From JAIRTY01 sp050257395 (GTDB lineage Bacteria; Actinomycetota; Actinomycetes; Streptosporangiales; Streptosporangiaceae), in assembly GCA_050257395.1 (NCBI GenBank), contig JBLMWU010000314.1, positions 1-20,790 on the forward strand: 20,790 bases of DNA. Direction: 5' to 3'. The notes under the pieces were generated by a model that was given only the letters and a program-made list of their open reading frames with translations, was not told where the DNA came from and did not search any database. Shown here piece after piece: positions 5,773 through 14,467 of the stretch (position 1 is the stretch's first letter; each line of letters starts with the position of its first letter). Both the position numbers and the translations under genes were made by a program.

Positions 5773-7210
5773 CGTCTGGCTCCCCGTCACCGGGCTCACC
5801 TTCGCCGGGCTCGCCTTCGCCGGGCGGGCCGTTGTCGACCTCGCCGGAGCGGCCCTCGTGCGGCGCCGGGCCCGCCTGATCCCCCTCCAGCTCGGACATG
5901 TCCAGCTCCGGCCGCCCGCGGACGAAGCCGGCCGGGTCGTCGAAGTCGTCGGCGGTCGGCAGCAGGTCCGGGTGGGACCAGATGGCGTCCCGGCCGCCGG
6001 TGCCGCGGGCCTCGGTGAGCTCGTGCCAGATCACGGCGGCTTCCCGCAGCCGGCGCGGGCGCAGCTCCAGGCCGACCAGGGTGGCGAACGTGCGCTCCGC
6101 GGGCCCGCCGGTGGCCCGCCGCCGCCGGATCGCCTCGGCCAGGGCGGCCGCCTCCAGCAGCCGGCCGGCCGCCGCGGTCTCCACGACGGTGGCCACCCAG
6201 CCCTCGACCAGCGCCAGGGCGGTCTCCAGCCGCGCCAGCGCCGCCTTCTGCTGCGGCGAGTCCTCCGGCTGGAACAGGGAGGCGCCTTCCAGCATCTCCT
6301 GCATGGCCTGGGGGTTCTCCGGGTCCAGCTGCTGCATGGCGTCCCGCAGCCGGGAGTTGTCCACGGTGATGCCCCGGGCGTACTCCTCGACGGCGCCGAA
6401 CAGATGCCCGCGCAGCCACGGCACATGGGCGAACAGCCGGTGGTGCGCCGCCTCGCGCAGCGCCAGGAAGAGCCGGACCTCGTCAGCGCCCACCGACAGG
6501 CCCTCGCCGAACGCGGCGATCCCGGACGGCAGCAGCGCCGCCGTGCCCTCCGGCCCGAGCGGCAGCCCCACGTCGGTGGAGCTCACCACCTCCCGGGCGA
6601 GCATGCCGACCGCGCCGCCCGCCTGGCTGCCCACCAGCATGCCGCCGATCCGGCGCAGCATCGCCCCCAGGCCGCCGAAGGCGCCCAGCCCGCCGCCGAC
6701 CGCCTGCAGGGCCTGGCTCAGCTCCGGCGGGAGCCCGCCGGAGTCCTCGCTGAGCACCGCGCCCATCGCGGAGACCGCCTTGTCGGCGACCGGGTCGCAC
6801 AGCCGCGCCCACACCGGGAACGTCGCCTCGACCCACTCCGACCGGCTCCACGCCTGCGCGGTGCGGATCCCGGACGGGAAGCTGGTGACCTCGTCCAGCC
6901 ACAGGTCGGCGAGCCGGAGCGCGTCGGTGACCTTCGCGCGGTCGCTCTCCAGCACGCTCGGGTCGCCTTCCTCCGCGGCCGCCACCGTCTGGCGGGCCGT
7001 GTTCTTGGCGAGATCCCAGTTCACCGGCCCGCCCTGATAGGACATCAGGTCGGCGAACTGGCGCAGCACCTCAGCGATCTGCTGCGGATCGAACGGGCCC
7101 ATGGGGCCGCCCTCACCGGGCGGCCCGCCCTGACCGCCGGACCCGCCGGAGCCACCGGAGCCCCGGCCCGGATCGTTCGGCAGCCCAAAGCCGAAGGGAG
7201 GATCAGCCAT
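5756..7210 (-). CDS. Zinc-dependent metalloprotease-like (DUF2342/TIGR03624)
   Basis: This 484-residue protein resembles the actinobacterial DUF2342 family, often annotated as zinc-dependent metalloprotease or putative hydrolase. The N-terminus is a Gly/Pro-rich linker (about 13-40). A helical domain includes NWDLAKNTARQ and a SWVEATFP-like segment. The putative metal site is REAAHHRLFAHVPWLR at about 252-267, with E253 and H256/H257. ALARLETALALVEGWV follows. The acidic tail carries GEGEPG-type repeats from short DNA repeats at 5776-5830. From memory, part of this family co-occurs with F420 synthesis, which fits the window; peptidase activity is not demonstrated by sequence. The second ATG (7210) is preferred because GAGAGG lies 8 nt upstream; ATG 7216 is only 2 nt from it. 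It is divergent from the SDR-like gene. Confidence 0.85.
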   Translation of the reverse strand: MADPPFGFGLPNDPGRGSGGSGGSGGQGGPPGEGGPMGPFDPQQIAEVLRQFADLMSYQGGPVNWDLAKNTARQTVAAAEEGDPSVLESDRAKVTDALRLADLWLDEVTSFPSGIRTAQAWSRSEWVEATFPVWARLCDPVADKAVSAMGAVLSEDSGGLPPELSQALQAVGGGLGAFGGLGAMLRRIGGMLVGSQAGGAVGMLAREVVSSTDVGLPLGPEGTAALLPSGIAAFGEGLSVGADEVRLFLALREAAHHRLFAHVPWLRGHLFGAVEEYARGITVDNSRLRDAMQQLDPENPQAMQEMLEGASLFQPEDSPQQKAALARLETALALVEGWVATVVETAAAGRLLEAAALAEAIRRRRATGGPAERTFATLVGLELRPRRLREAAVIWHELTEARGTGGRDAIWSHPDLLPTADDFDDPAGFVRGRPELDMSELEGDQAGPAPHEGRSGEVDNGPPGEGEPGEGEPGDGEPDGDQAG

Positions 7211-7274
7211 CGCCATGGCCTCTCAGGCAGGATGGAAGGATCACACTCGCCACGTTATCCCGGGAGCTGCACCC

Positions 7275-8603
7275 TTGAGCACCGCACAGGCCCAGGTTCG
7301 CCCCCGGCGCAGCCGCACCGGGCCGCCCGCGCCCGTCCCGCCCAGGCCCGCCGGACCGCCCGGGGCGGCGGATCCGCGCGCGCAGCCGGAGCGGCCAGCG
7401 GAGGACCGCCAGCCCGCAGGGCAGCGCCGGGCGGGCAAGCCGGGCCGCGGGCGCCGGGCCGAGGGCGTGCCCGCGCCCCGTACCGACGGGCAGGACCTGG
7501 CCGGGGCCCCGCGGAGCGGCCCGCGGAACGAGGGCCGGCTGCCCAGCGGCCAGGGGCCGGTGGTGGCTGTCACCGGCGCCGCCCGCGGGCTCGGGCACGC
7601 CCTCGCGGTCCGGCTCGCCGAGTCGGCCGGCATCCGGCGGGTCGTCGCGATAGACGACCACCGGGGCGACGTGACCGGGGTCACCTGGCGGCTGGCGGAC
7701 GTCCGGGACCCCGCGCTGGCAGGCCGCCTGACCGGGGTGGACGTGCTGGTGCACACCGACCTCGATCTGTCCGCGGAGTCGGACCACCGGTCCCGCCGCG
7801 CGTTCAACGTCCGGGCCGCGCAGACCGTGCTGACCGCGGCCGCCGCGGGCAGGGTCGGCCGGGTCGTCCTGGTGACCAGCGCGATGGTGTACGGCGCGCG
7901 GCCGGGCAACCCGGTGCCGCTGCCCGAGGACGCGCCGCTGGGGGCGGAACCGGACGGCAGCGTCGCGGGCGACCTGCTGGAGATCGAGCACCTGGCGCGC
8001 CGCTCCCGCCGGACCCACCCGGGCATGGCGGTCGACGTGGTCCGCCCCGCGGCCCTGGTCGGCGACGGCGTCGACACGCTGGTCACCCGGCATTTCGAGG
8101 CCCACCGGCTGCTGTCGGTCAAGGGCGCGGCGCCCCGGTGGCAGTTCTGCCACACCGACGACCTCATCTCGGCCCTGGAACTGGCGGTCACCGGCCGGGT
8201 GACCGGGACCTTCGCGGTGGGCTGCGACGGCTGGCTGGAGCAGGAGCAGGTGGAGGAGCTCTCCGGCCTGCGCCGGATCGAGCTGCCCGCCGGGCTGACC
8301 TTCGCCACCGCGCAGCGGCTGCACCGGCTCGGCATCACCCCCGCGCCCGTGAACGACCTGGAGTACCTCGTCTACCCGTGGGTGGTGGACTGCGCCACCC
8401 TCCGGGAGGCTGGCTGGCGGCCGGCCTACAGCAACGAGGACGCCCTGCGGCTGCTGCTGGAGCAGCGGGCCAGCCACCGGGCCGCCCAGCGGCGCATCCC
8501 GCGCAAGGAGGCCACCATCACCGCGGCTGGCGCCACCGTGGCGGTCATCGGCACGGCCGCGATCGTCCGGGCGGCCCGGCGGCGCAAGCGCGGCTCCGCA
8601 TGA
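7275..8603 (+). CDS. NAD-dependent epimerase/dehydratase-like protein with C-terminal membrane anchor
   Basis: This 442-residue protein has three parts. Residues 1 to about 90 are Pro/Arg/Ala-rich and probably disordered. An extended-SDR-like Rossmann domain begins with VVAVTGAARGLGHAL (TGxxGxxG-type cofactor loop) and continues with a DVRD segment, VLVHTD, and TSAMVYGA. One hydrophobic helix near the C-terminus (AAGATVAVIGTAAIV) is followed by ARRRKRG, suggesting a single membrane anchor with a cytosolic basic end. I cannot find YxxxK where extended SDRs carry it, about 20-30 residues after VYG, so it may bind NAD(P) without typical catalysis. The start is TTG 7275, with GGGAG 8 nt upstream; ATG 7215 in frame would overlap the divergent gene's start region. 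Neighbouring genes 8661 and 9076 follow on the same strand. Confidence 0.82.
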   Translation: MSTAQAQVRPRRSRTGPPAPVPPRPAGPPGAADPRAQPERPAEDRQPAGQRRAGKPGRGRRAEGVPAPRTDGQDLAGAPRSGPRNEGRLPSGQGPVVAVTGAARGLGHALAVRLAESAGIRRVVAIDDHRGDVTGVTWRLADVRDPALAGRLTGVDVLVHTDLDLSAESDHRSRRAFNVRAAQTVLTAAAAGRVGRVVLVTSAMVYGARPGNPVPLPEDAPLGAEPDGSVAGDLLEIEHLARRSRRTHPGMAVDVVRPAALVGDGVDTLVTRHFEAHRLLSVKGAAPRWQFCHTDDLISALELAVTGRVTGTFAVGCDGWLEQEQVEELSGLRRIELPAGLTFATAQRLHRLGITPAPVNDLEYLVYPWVVDCATLREAGWRPAYSNEDALRLLLEQRASHRAAQRRIPRKEATITAAGATVAVIGTAAIVRAARRRKRGSA

Positions 8604-8648
8604 CCGGCCGGGTCCGCCCGCCCCGCCGCCGCTTGCGGCGCGCTCCGG

Positions 8649-8654
8649 TACGGT
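8649..8654 (+). promoter_or_regulatory. -10 box TACGGT for leaderless moaE
   Basis: TACGGT lies 6 nt before GTG 8661 with no ribosome site between, suggesting a leaderless transcript. A short perfect hairpin, CGCCGC-TT-GCGGCG (8627-8640), lies just upstream and may separate this unit from the SDR-like gene. Confidence 0.5.
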
Positions 8655-8660
8655 GACTGC

Positions 8661-9083
8661 GTGGACGTGATCAGGCTGATCGAGCTGCGCGACGAGCCGC
8701 TCTCGGTAGACGAGGTGCGGGCCGCCGTCGCCGACGCCGCCGCTGGCGGCATCGCCCTGTTCCTGGGCGCGGTCCGTGACCATGACCATGGCCGCGGGGT
8801 GATGCGGCTCTCCTACAGTGCGCACCCGTCCGCCGAAGCGGAGCTGCGCCGGGTGGCCGAGAAGGTGGCCGCCAGCTACAGCGTGCTCGCCCTGGCCGCG
8901 GTCCACCGGGTCGGTGAGCTGGCGGTCGGCGATCTCGCGGTGGTGGTGGCCGTTGCCTGCGCCCACCGGGGCGAGGCCTTCGAGGCCTGCCGGACGCTGA
9001 TCGACGACCTCAAGCACAGCGTGCCGATCTGGAAGCAGCAGTGGTTCTCCGACGGGGACAGCGAGTGGGTCAACGGTGCCTAG
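8661..9083 (+). CDS. moaE: Molybdopterin synthase catalytic subunit MoaE
   Basis: This 140-residue protein matches MoaE along its length. The large subunit of molybdopterin synthase inserts two sulfurs, carried as thiocarboxylate by MoaD, into precursor Z (cPMP). Diagnostic segments are FLGAVRDHDHG, HRVGELAVGDLAVVVAVACAHR, EAFEACR, and VPIWKQQ with a terminal DGDSEWVNG. Lysines K118 and K125 have the same 7-residue spacing as the catalytic lysines K119 and K126 of E. coli MoaE. No MoaD or other molybdenum-cofactor gene is in the window, so its partner must be encoded elsewhere. The start is GTG 8661, placed by the -10 box. Its end overlaps the next gene by 8 nt. Confidence 0.96.
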   Translation: MDVIRLIELRDEPLSVDEVRAAVADAAAGGIALFLGAVRDHDHGRGVMRLSYSAHPSAEAELRRVAEKVAASYSVLALAAVHRVGELAVGDLAVVVAVACAHRGEAFEACRTLIDDLKHSVPIWKQQWFSDGDSEWVNGA

Positions 9084-10125
9084 CCTGGCGCCCCTGTCCC
9101 GCCGCCAGCTGACGCTGCTGATAGCGGGGATCGGGGTGGTGGCCGCGGTGGTGGCGGCCGCGCTGCTGCCGGTCCCGTACGTGATCCTCAGCCCGGGCCC
9201 GACCCTGAACACCCTCGGCTCGCTGCGCGGCCACCCGATGATCGAGGTCAGCGGCCGCCCCACGTACGCCGCGGGCGGCCACCTGAACCTGGTCACCGTC
9301 TCCTTCCAGGGCGGCCCGCAGGACCAGTTCAACGTGTTCACCGCGCTGCAGGCCTGGCTGAGCCCGCAGGACGCGGTGGTGCCCGAGGAGGAGCTGTTCG
9401 GGCCCAACCAGACCCAGCAGCAGGTGGTCCGGCAGGACACCCAGCAGATGGTCAGCTCCCAGCAGACGGCGACGGCCGCGGCCCTGTGCCAGCTGCGCGT
9501 CCCGTTCACCACCGTGGACACCGTCCTGGGCACGATCAAGGGCCTGCCCGCCGCGGGCGTGCTGCGCAAGGGAGACGTGATCACCGCGGTGAACGGGACG
9601 CCGGTGACCTGCCGGCAGAGCACCGGGGACCTGATCCGCTCGCACGGCCCCGGCGCGCCGGTCACCCTGACGGTGCGGCGCGCCGGCGCGCTGCGGACCT
9701 TCCGGCTCACCACGGCCCGCGACGGCGGGCACGCCGTGGTCGGGATCACGGTGGCGGAGAGCTACCGCTTCCCCTTCAAGGTCAGGATCAATGTGGGGGA
9801 CATCGGCGGGCCCAGCGCGGGGATGATGTTCGCGCTGGGGATTATCGACAAGCTGACCCCGGGCAATTTGACCGGCGGCCGGTACATCGCCGGCACCGGC
9901 GAGATCTCGGCCGACGGCACGGTCAGCCCGATCGGCGGGATCCAGCAGAAGATGGCCGGGGCCCGGGCCGCGGGCGCCACCGTCTTCCTGACCCCCGCGG
10001 CCAACTGCCCCGACACCGCGGGCGCGGTGCCCGCTGGCATGCGCCTGGTCAAGGTGAGCACGCTGTCCGGGGCGGTGGCCGCGCTGCACGCGCTGGCCGC
10101 GGGCAGGGCCGTCCCCGGCTGCTGA
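9076..10125 (+). CDS. PDZ domain-containing membrane-anchored Lon-like protease (YlbL type)
   Basis: This 349-residue protein starts with a signal-anchor helix (about 13-33) and has a PDZ-like region around 120-215 including GLPAAGVLRKGDVITAVNG (about 156-174). A C-terminal S16 (Lon-type) domain follows. The expected Ser-Lys dyad is S247 in GGPSAGMMFAL and K292 in IGGIQQKMAGA, 45 residues apart, close to the spacing in Lon. It lacks an AAA+ domain, as usual for YlbL-type proteins, and should act at the outer face of the membrane. GTG 9076 overlaps the end of moaE by 8 nt, so the two are probably translationally coupled. The substrate is not known from sequence. Confidence 0.92.
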   Translation: MPSLAPLSRRQLTLLIAGIGVVAAVVAAALLPVPYVILSPGPTLNTLGSLRGHPMIEVSGRPTYAAGGHLNLVTVSFQGGPQDQFNVFTALQAWLSPQDAVVPEEELFGPNQTQQQVVRQDTQQMVSSQQTATAAALCQLRVPFTTVDTVLGTIKGLPAAGVLRKGDVITAVNGTPVTCRQSTGDLIRSHGPGAPVTLTVRRAGALRTFRLTTARDGGHAVVGITVAESYRFPFKVRINVGDIGGPSAGMMFALGIIDKLTPGNLTGGRYIAGTGEISADGTVSPIGGIQQKMAGARAAGATVFLTPAANCPDTAGAVPAGMRLVKVSTLSGAVAALHALAAGRAVPGC

Positions 10126-10165
10126 CCCAAGTCCCGGCCGCGGCGACGTGGTGGCCGTCCGCGCG

Positions 10166-10193
10166 GCGCCCGGCGGGCCGCGGGCCCGGGCGC
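10166..10193 (+). terminator. Hairpin after the moaE-PDZ protease unit
   Basis: GCGCCCGG (10166-10173) and CCGGGCGC (10186-10193) form a perfect 8-bp stem with a 12-nt loop in the 117-bp gap after the protease gene. There is no U-tract. It could end the upstream unit before the promoter at 10210. Confidence 0.45.
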
Positions 10194-10209
10194 ACCGTCA
10201 TGATCGCGG

Positions 10210-10237
10210 TAGATTTGCCCTGACCGACCTGAGGGAG
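10210..10237 (+). promoter_or_regulatory. -10 box and ribosome site for the UPF0182 gene
   Basis: TAGATT (10210-10215) is a good actinobacterial -10. GAGGGAG (10231-10237) is 5 nt before GTG 10243 and fixes that start. A short leader of about 20-25 nt is implied. No clear -35 is seen. Confidence 0.6.
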
Positions 10238-10242
10238 ACCGC

Positions 10243-13188
10243 GTGACCTTCCGGCCCTCCGGCCCCGCCAGGCCGCCCGCTGCCCGGCACGCGATCCGGC
10301 TGCCCCGCTGGCCGCGGACCTTCCTCCCGGTGCTGCTCGGCCTGGTGGCGCTCATCATCGTGGTGGTGATCGCCAGCGGGGTGTGGACCGACTTCCTGTG
10401 GTTCCGTTCCGTGCACTACACGACGGTCTTCGGCGTCACCTACGGCACCCGGTGGGCGCTGTTCTTCGCGGCCGGGACGGTCATGGTGGTGCTGACCGGC
10501 GCGTCCGCGGTGCTCGCCTACCGGCTGCGGCCGGTGTACCGGCCGGTGTCCGCGCACCGGTCCGCGCTGGAGAGCTACCGGATGGCCGTGGACCCGCACC
10601 GGCTGCAGCTGCTGGCTGTCGTGCTCGCGGTAACCGGCATCCTGACCGGGCTCGCCGCGTCCGGCTCCTGGCGGACCTGGCTGCTCTTCAGCAACCAGGT
10701 GCCGTTCGGCGTCAGCGACCCGCAGTTCCACCTGGACCTGTCGTTCTTCGTGTTCACCTACCCGTTCATCCGGCTGGTGCTGGGCTACCTGTTCGTGGCG
10801 GTGCTGCTGGCTCTGCTGGTCGCGGTCGTGGTGCACGCCCTGTACGGCGGCCTGCGCTGGCACGGCAGGCGGCCACGGGCCAGCGCCGGGGCCCAGGCCC
10901 ACCTGTTCGTGCTGGTGGGGATCTTCGTGCTGCTCAAGGCGGTGGCGTACTGGTTCGACCGGTACGGCATCGACTTCTCCCAGCGGGGGGTGATGACCAC
11001 CGGCGCGTCCTACACCGACGTCAACGCGGTGCTGCCCGCGAAGACCGTGCTGGCGGTGATCGCGCTCCTGTGCGCGCTGCTGTTCTTCGCCGGCGCGGTC
11101 CGGCACAGCGCCACCCTGCCCGGGGTAGGCCTCGGCCTGCTGGTGCTCTCGGCGATCCTCATCGGCGGCGTGTACCCGGCGGTCATCCAGCAGTTCGTGG
11201 TCGGGCCGAACGCCCTGGCCAAGGAGTCCCCCTACCTCACCCGGGAGATCCACGCCACCCGCCAGGCCTACGGGATCAGCCGCGTCCGTGTCCAGAACTA
11301 CCCGGGCGTCCCGGCCGGGACGCCCGCCCAGCAGGCGGCCGGGGTCGCCCGCCTGCACGGGATGCGGCTGCTCGACCCGGCCGTGGTGTCGCCCTCCTTC
11401 CAGCAGCTCCAGCAAATCAAGGGCTACTACCGGTTCCCGGCCCAGCTGGCGGTGGACCGGTACGTGCTGGCCGGCGGCGGCCGCCTGCCGCAGGACCTGG
11501 TGGTGGCGGTGCGCGGGCTGAGCGGCCCGCCGTCCGGCCAGGGCAACTGGGTCAACTCCCACCTGGTGTACACGCACGGCTTCGGCTTCGTGGCGGCCCG
11601 CGCCAACGTGCTGGCCGCCAGCCCGCCCGGCTCCCCCTCCTTTGCCGAGAGCGACATCCCGCCGGTTGGCGTGCTCGGCCGGTTCCAGCCCCGGGTGTAC
11701 TTCGGCGAGCAGGAGAACACCTACGCGATCGTGGGCGGCCCGCCGCACACCCCGCCGGTGGAGCTCGACTATCCGCAGGCCAGCGCCGGCGGCCAGCGCA
11801 ACACCACCTACCGCGGGGACGGCGGCGTGCCGATCGGCTCACTGCCCGCCCGGCTCGCCTACGCGGTCAAGTTCACCGACATCAACATGCTGCTGTCCGG
11901 CGCGATCAACGGCGACTCCCGGGTCCTCTACGACCGCCAGCCGCTGGCCCGGGTGGCCAAGGTCGCCCCGTTCCTCACCCTGGACGGCAGCACCTACCCG
12001 GTGGTCGCGCACGGGCGCATCCTGTGGGTCGTCGACGGCTACACCACCACCGACCTGTACCCGTACTCCGAGCGGCTGAGCATGCAGCAGGCCACCACCA
12101 GCAGCCTCGCCCCGGGCGGCTCGGTGGCGGGCGCGCAGCCCAGGCAGATCAACTACCTGCGCAACCCGGTCAAAGCGGTGGTGGACGCCTACAGCGGGGC
12201 GGTCACCCTCTACCAGTGGGGCCCGCCCGACCCGGTGCTGGCGACCTGGATGAAGGCGTTCCCCGGCCTCATCCAGCCGCGCCGGGCCATCCCCGGCTAC
12301 CTGCTGCCGCACCTGCGCTACCCGGTCGGCCAGTTCGAGGTGCAGCGGCAGATCCTCGGCCGCTACCACGTCCAGCAGGCCCAGTCCTTCTACGGCGGGC
12401 AGAACTTCTGGTCGGTGCCGCACGACCCCACGGTCGGCCAGGGCGGGGCCGCCCAGCCGCCCTACTACCTGACCATGACCATGCCCGGGTACCGGCAGCC
12501 CACGTTCTCGCTGACCGGCTCCATGGTGCAGCGCGGGCGGCAGAACCTGGCGGCCTATCTCGCGGTGGACAGCAACCCGCAGGCGGGCTACGGCAGCCTG
12601 CGCATCCTCCAGCTCCCGCAGGACGCCGCCATCCTCGGCCCGCAGCAGGTGCAGAACATCTTCGAGTCGAACGGGACCGCGTCCAAGGACCTCTCCCTGT
12701 ACCGCCAGGGCGGCTCCACGGTGATCTTCGGTGACCTGATCGCGCTGCCGGCCGCCCGCGGCCTGCTGTACGAGGAGCCGGTCTACATCCAGGCGGCGGG
12801 CGGGAACGCCGGCGGCACCTACCCGACCGCGCCGCGGGTGCTGGCGTACTTCGACGGCCGGGTCGGCTACGCGGCGACGCTGCGGGAGGCGCTGGCCCAG
12901 ATCGTGCCGGGCCTGGCCAGCATCAGCCAGCCCATCGGCGGCACCGGGCCCGGCGGCGCCGCCGCCGTCCGGGTCTACCTGCAGCAGGCGCAGCGGTACT
13001 ACGCGCAGGCACAGGCCGCGCTGGCCGCCCACCCGCCGGACTGGGCAGGCTACGGGCAGGCGATCGCCCGGATGGAGCAGGCGCTCAGCAATGCCCAGAA
13101 AGCCGCCGCCGCGGTCCCCGCCGCGCCCGGGGCCGCCCCGCCCGCCCCGCCATCCGCAGCGCCTTCGCCGGGCCCGGGCGCACATTAG
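10243..13188 (+). CDS. UPF0182 family large membrane protein
   Basis: This 981-residue protein has seven predicted transmembrane helices in the first third, at about 27-47, 70-92, 124-144, 170-198, 222-242, 266-288 and 294-318. A large, probably extracytoplasmic domain of some 640 residues follows, rich in Tyr/Gln/Pro. This architecture and segments such as WTDFLWF, DRYGIDFSQRGV and NYLRNPVKAVVDAYSG match the conserved UPF0182 family of actinobacteria and cyanobacteria. Its function is not established to my knowledge. The C-terminus (about 950-981) is an Ala/Pro-rich tail, likely disordered. It has its own promoter and ribosome site and ends in a hairpin that begins in its stop codon. Confidence 0.95.
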   Translation: MTFRPSGPARPPAARHAIRLPRWPRTFLPVLLGLVALIIVVVIASGVWTDFLWFRSVHYTTVFGVTYGTRWALFFAAGTVMVVLTGASAVLAYRLRPVYRPVSAHRSALESYRMAVDPHRLQLLAVVLAVTGILTGLAASGSWRTWLLFSNQVPFGVSDPQFHLDLSFFVFTYPFIRLVLGYLFVAVLLALLVAVVVHALYGGLRWHGRRPRASAGAQAHLFVLVGIFVLLKAVAYWFDRYGIDFSQRGVMTTGASYTDVNAVLPAKTVLAVIALLCALLFFAGAVRHSATLPGVGLGLLVLSAILIGGVYPAVIQQFVVGPNALAKESPYLTREIHATRQAYGISRVRVQNYPGVPAGTPAQQAAGVARLHGMRLLDPAVVSPSFQQLQQIKGYYRFPAQLAVDRYVLAGGGRLPQDLVVAVRGLSGPPSGQGNWVNSHLVYTHGFGFVAARANVLAASPPGSPSFAESDIPPVGVLGRFQPRVYFGEQENTYAIVGGPPHTPPVELDYPQASAGGQRNTTYRGDGGVPIGSLPARLAYAVKFTDINMLLSGAINGDSRVLYDRQPLARVAKVAPFLTLDGSTYPVVAHGRILWVVDGYTTTDLYPYSERLSMQQATTSSLAPGGSVAGAQPRQINYLRNPVKAVVDAYSGAVTLYQWGPPDPVLATWMKAFPGLIQPRRAIPGYLLPHLRYPVGQFEVQRQILGRYHVQQAQSFYGGQNFWSVPHDPTVGQGGAAQPPYYLTMTMPGYRQPTFSLTGSMVQRGRQNLAAYLAVDSNPQAGYGSLRILQLPQDAAILGPQQVQNIFESNGTASKDLSLYRQGGSTVIFGDLIALPAARGLLYEEPVYIQAAGGNAGGTYPTAPRVLAYFDGRVGYAATLREALAQIVPGLASISQPIGGTGPGGAAAVRVYLQQAQRYYAQAQAALAAHPPDWAGYGQAIARMEQALSNAQKAAAAVPAAPGAAPPAPPSAAPSPGPGAH

Positions 13189-13221
13189 GCCTGTCTCGTG
13201 CTCTGACTCGCCAGACAGGCC
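13188..13221 (+). terminator. Hairpin at the UPF0182 stop codon
   Basis: GGCCTGTCT (13188-13196) and AGACAGGCC (13213-13221) form a perfect 9-bp stem with a 16-nt loop. The stem starts at the last base of the TAG stop. There is no U-tract. Confidence 0.6.
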
Positions 13222-13319
13222 CTACGGTGGTGATGCTCACCCGGAGCGGGGCAGAGGGCGTACGCTCGGTGGTGGCGGGGGACAAATTCACCGGCCCGCG
13301 AGAGGGAGCGAAACTGGTC

Positions 13320-14456
13320 GTGGAGCCTCGGGTCCTTGTTGACGCGACAGCGGTGCCCGCTGACCGCGGCGCGCTCGGCCGTTATGTGGATGGCCTGGTG
13401 GCCGCGCTGGGGGCAGCAGGCGCGGACCTGGCAGTCGCCTGCCAGCGTGCCGACGAAGAGCGCTACGGCAAGCTGGTGCCGTCGGCGCGCATCGTCACCG
13501 GGCCGACCGCGATCGCCCACCGGCCCGCCCGGCTGGCCTGGGAACAGACCGGGCTGCCGCTCGTCGCCCAGCAAGTGAGCGCTAACGTGCTGCACGCGCC
13601 GCACTACACGATGCCGCTGCGGGCCGGGGTGCCGGTCGTGGTCACCGTGCACGACCTGACGTTTTTCACTGAGCCGGACGCCCACAACCCGGTCACCGCC
13701 ACCTTCTTCAAGTCGGCGATCCGCACCGCCGCGCGCCGGGCCACCAGGCTGCTCGTGCCGTCCAAGGCCACCCGCGACGAGCTGGTCCGGGTGCTCGGCG
13801 CCGACCCGACCCGCATCGATGTCGCGTACCACGGCGTGGACCACTCGCTGTTCCACCGGCCCGACCCGGCGCAGCTGCAGACGGTGTCCGACCGGCTCGG
13901 CCTGCACGGCCGGGCCTACGTCGCCTACCTGGGCGGGCTGGAGCCCCGCAAGAACGTGCCCGCGCTCATCACCGGCTGGGCGGCGGCCGTGACGGACCTG
14001 CCCGACCCGCCCGCGCTGGTGCTGGGCGGCGGCAGCGGCTGGAGCGAGGAGGTCGACGAGGCGGTCGCGGCCGTGCCCGCCCACCTGCGCCTGGTCCGGC
14101 CCGGCTACCTGCGGTTCAGGGACCTGCCCGGCTTCCTCGGCGGCGCGCTGCTGGTCGCCTGCCCCAGCCGCGGCGAGGGCTTCGGCCTGCCCGTGCTGGA
14201 GGCCATGGCCTGCGGCGTGCCGGTGCTCACCACCCACCGCGCCTCGCTGCCCGAGGTCGGCGGCGACGCCGTCGCCTACACCGAGCCGGACGCGGGCAGC
14301 ATCCGCAGCGCGATCCGGTCGCTGCTGGACGACCCGGCGCGCCGGGAGGCGCTCGCCACCGCGGGGTATGCGCGATCCCAAGAATTCACCTGGGCGGCTT
14401 CGGCAGAAGCACATCTGGCCTCCTACCAGCGTGCAGCCGGGCAGCGCGGAGAGTAG
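13320..14456 (+). CDS. Glycosyltransferase family 4/1-type (mannosyltransferase-like)
   Basis: This 378-residue GT-B glycosyltransferase has an N-terminal domain opening with RVLVDATAVPADRGALGRYV, typical of actinobacterial mannosyl/rhamnosyl transferases. The interdomain motif is YLGGLEPRKN. The EX7E-type nucleotide-sugar site is GEGFGLPVLEAM, with E286 and E294. The retaining mechanism and GT4 class follow from these motifs; the donor is inferred as GDP-mannose or a similar sugar from the adjacent pyrophosphorylase gene. Upstream GTG/ATG codons at 13227-13233 are in frame, but GTG 13320 fits the family's usual N-terminus and has GAGGGAG 11 nt upstream (13302-13308). TACGCT at 13261-13266 is a plausible -10. 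The next gene starts 11 nt after the stop. Confidence 0.88.
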   Translation: MEPRVLVDATAVPADRGALGRYVDGLVAALGAAGADLAVACQRADEERYGKLVPSARIVTGPTAIAHRPARLAWEQTGLPLVAQQVSANVLHAPHYTMPLRAGVPVVVTVHDLTFFTEPDAHNPVTATFFKSAIRTAARRATRLLVPSKATRDELVRVLGADPTRIDVAYHGVDHSLFHRPDPAQLQTVSDRLGLHGRAYVAYLGGLEPRKNVPALITGWAAAVTDLPDPPALVLGGGSGWSEEVDEAVAAVPAHLRLVRPGYLRFRDLPGFLGGALLVACPSRGEGFGLPVLEAMACGVPVLTTHRASLPEVGGDAVAYTEPDAGSIRSAIRSLLDDPARREALATAGYARSQEFTWAASAEAHLASYQRAAGQRGE

Positions 14457-14459
14457 CCT
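14454..14459 (+). promoter_or_regulatory. -10 box TAGCCT overlapping a stop codon
   Basis: The TAG stop of the glycosyltransferase gene is the first half of TAGCCT, which lies 8 nt before ATG 14468. This would give the pyrophosphorylase gene an additional leaderless transcript besides readthrough from upstream. Confidence 0.4.
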
Positions 14460-14467
14460 CCGTCCCT

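Noticed and set aside
7203..9749. Long minus-strand frame across the SDR-like, moaE and protease genes
   Set aside because: It crosses three well-supported plus-strand genes, has no recognisable domain and has low-complexity composition.
10383..12734. 783-codon plus-strand frame inside the UPF0182 gene
   Set aside because: It is a shifted frame of a real gene, Arg/Pro/Gly-rich, without membrane helices.
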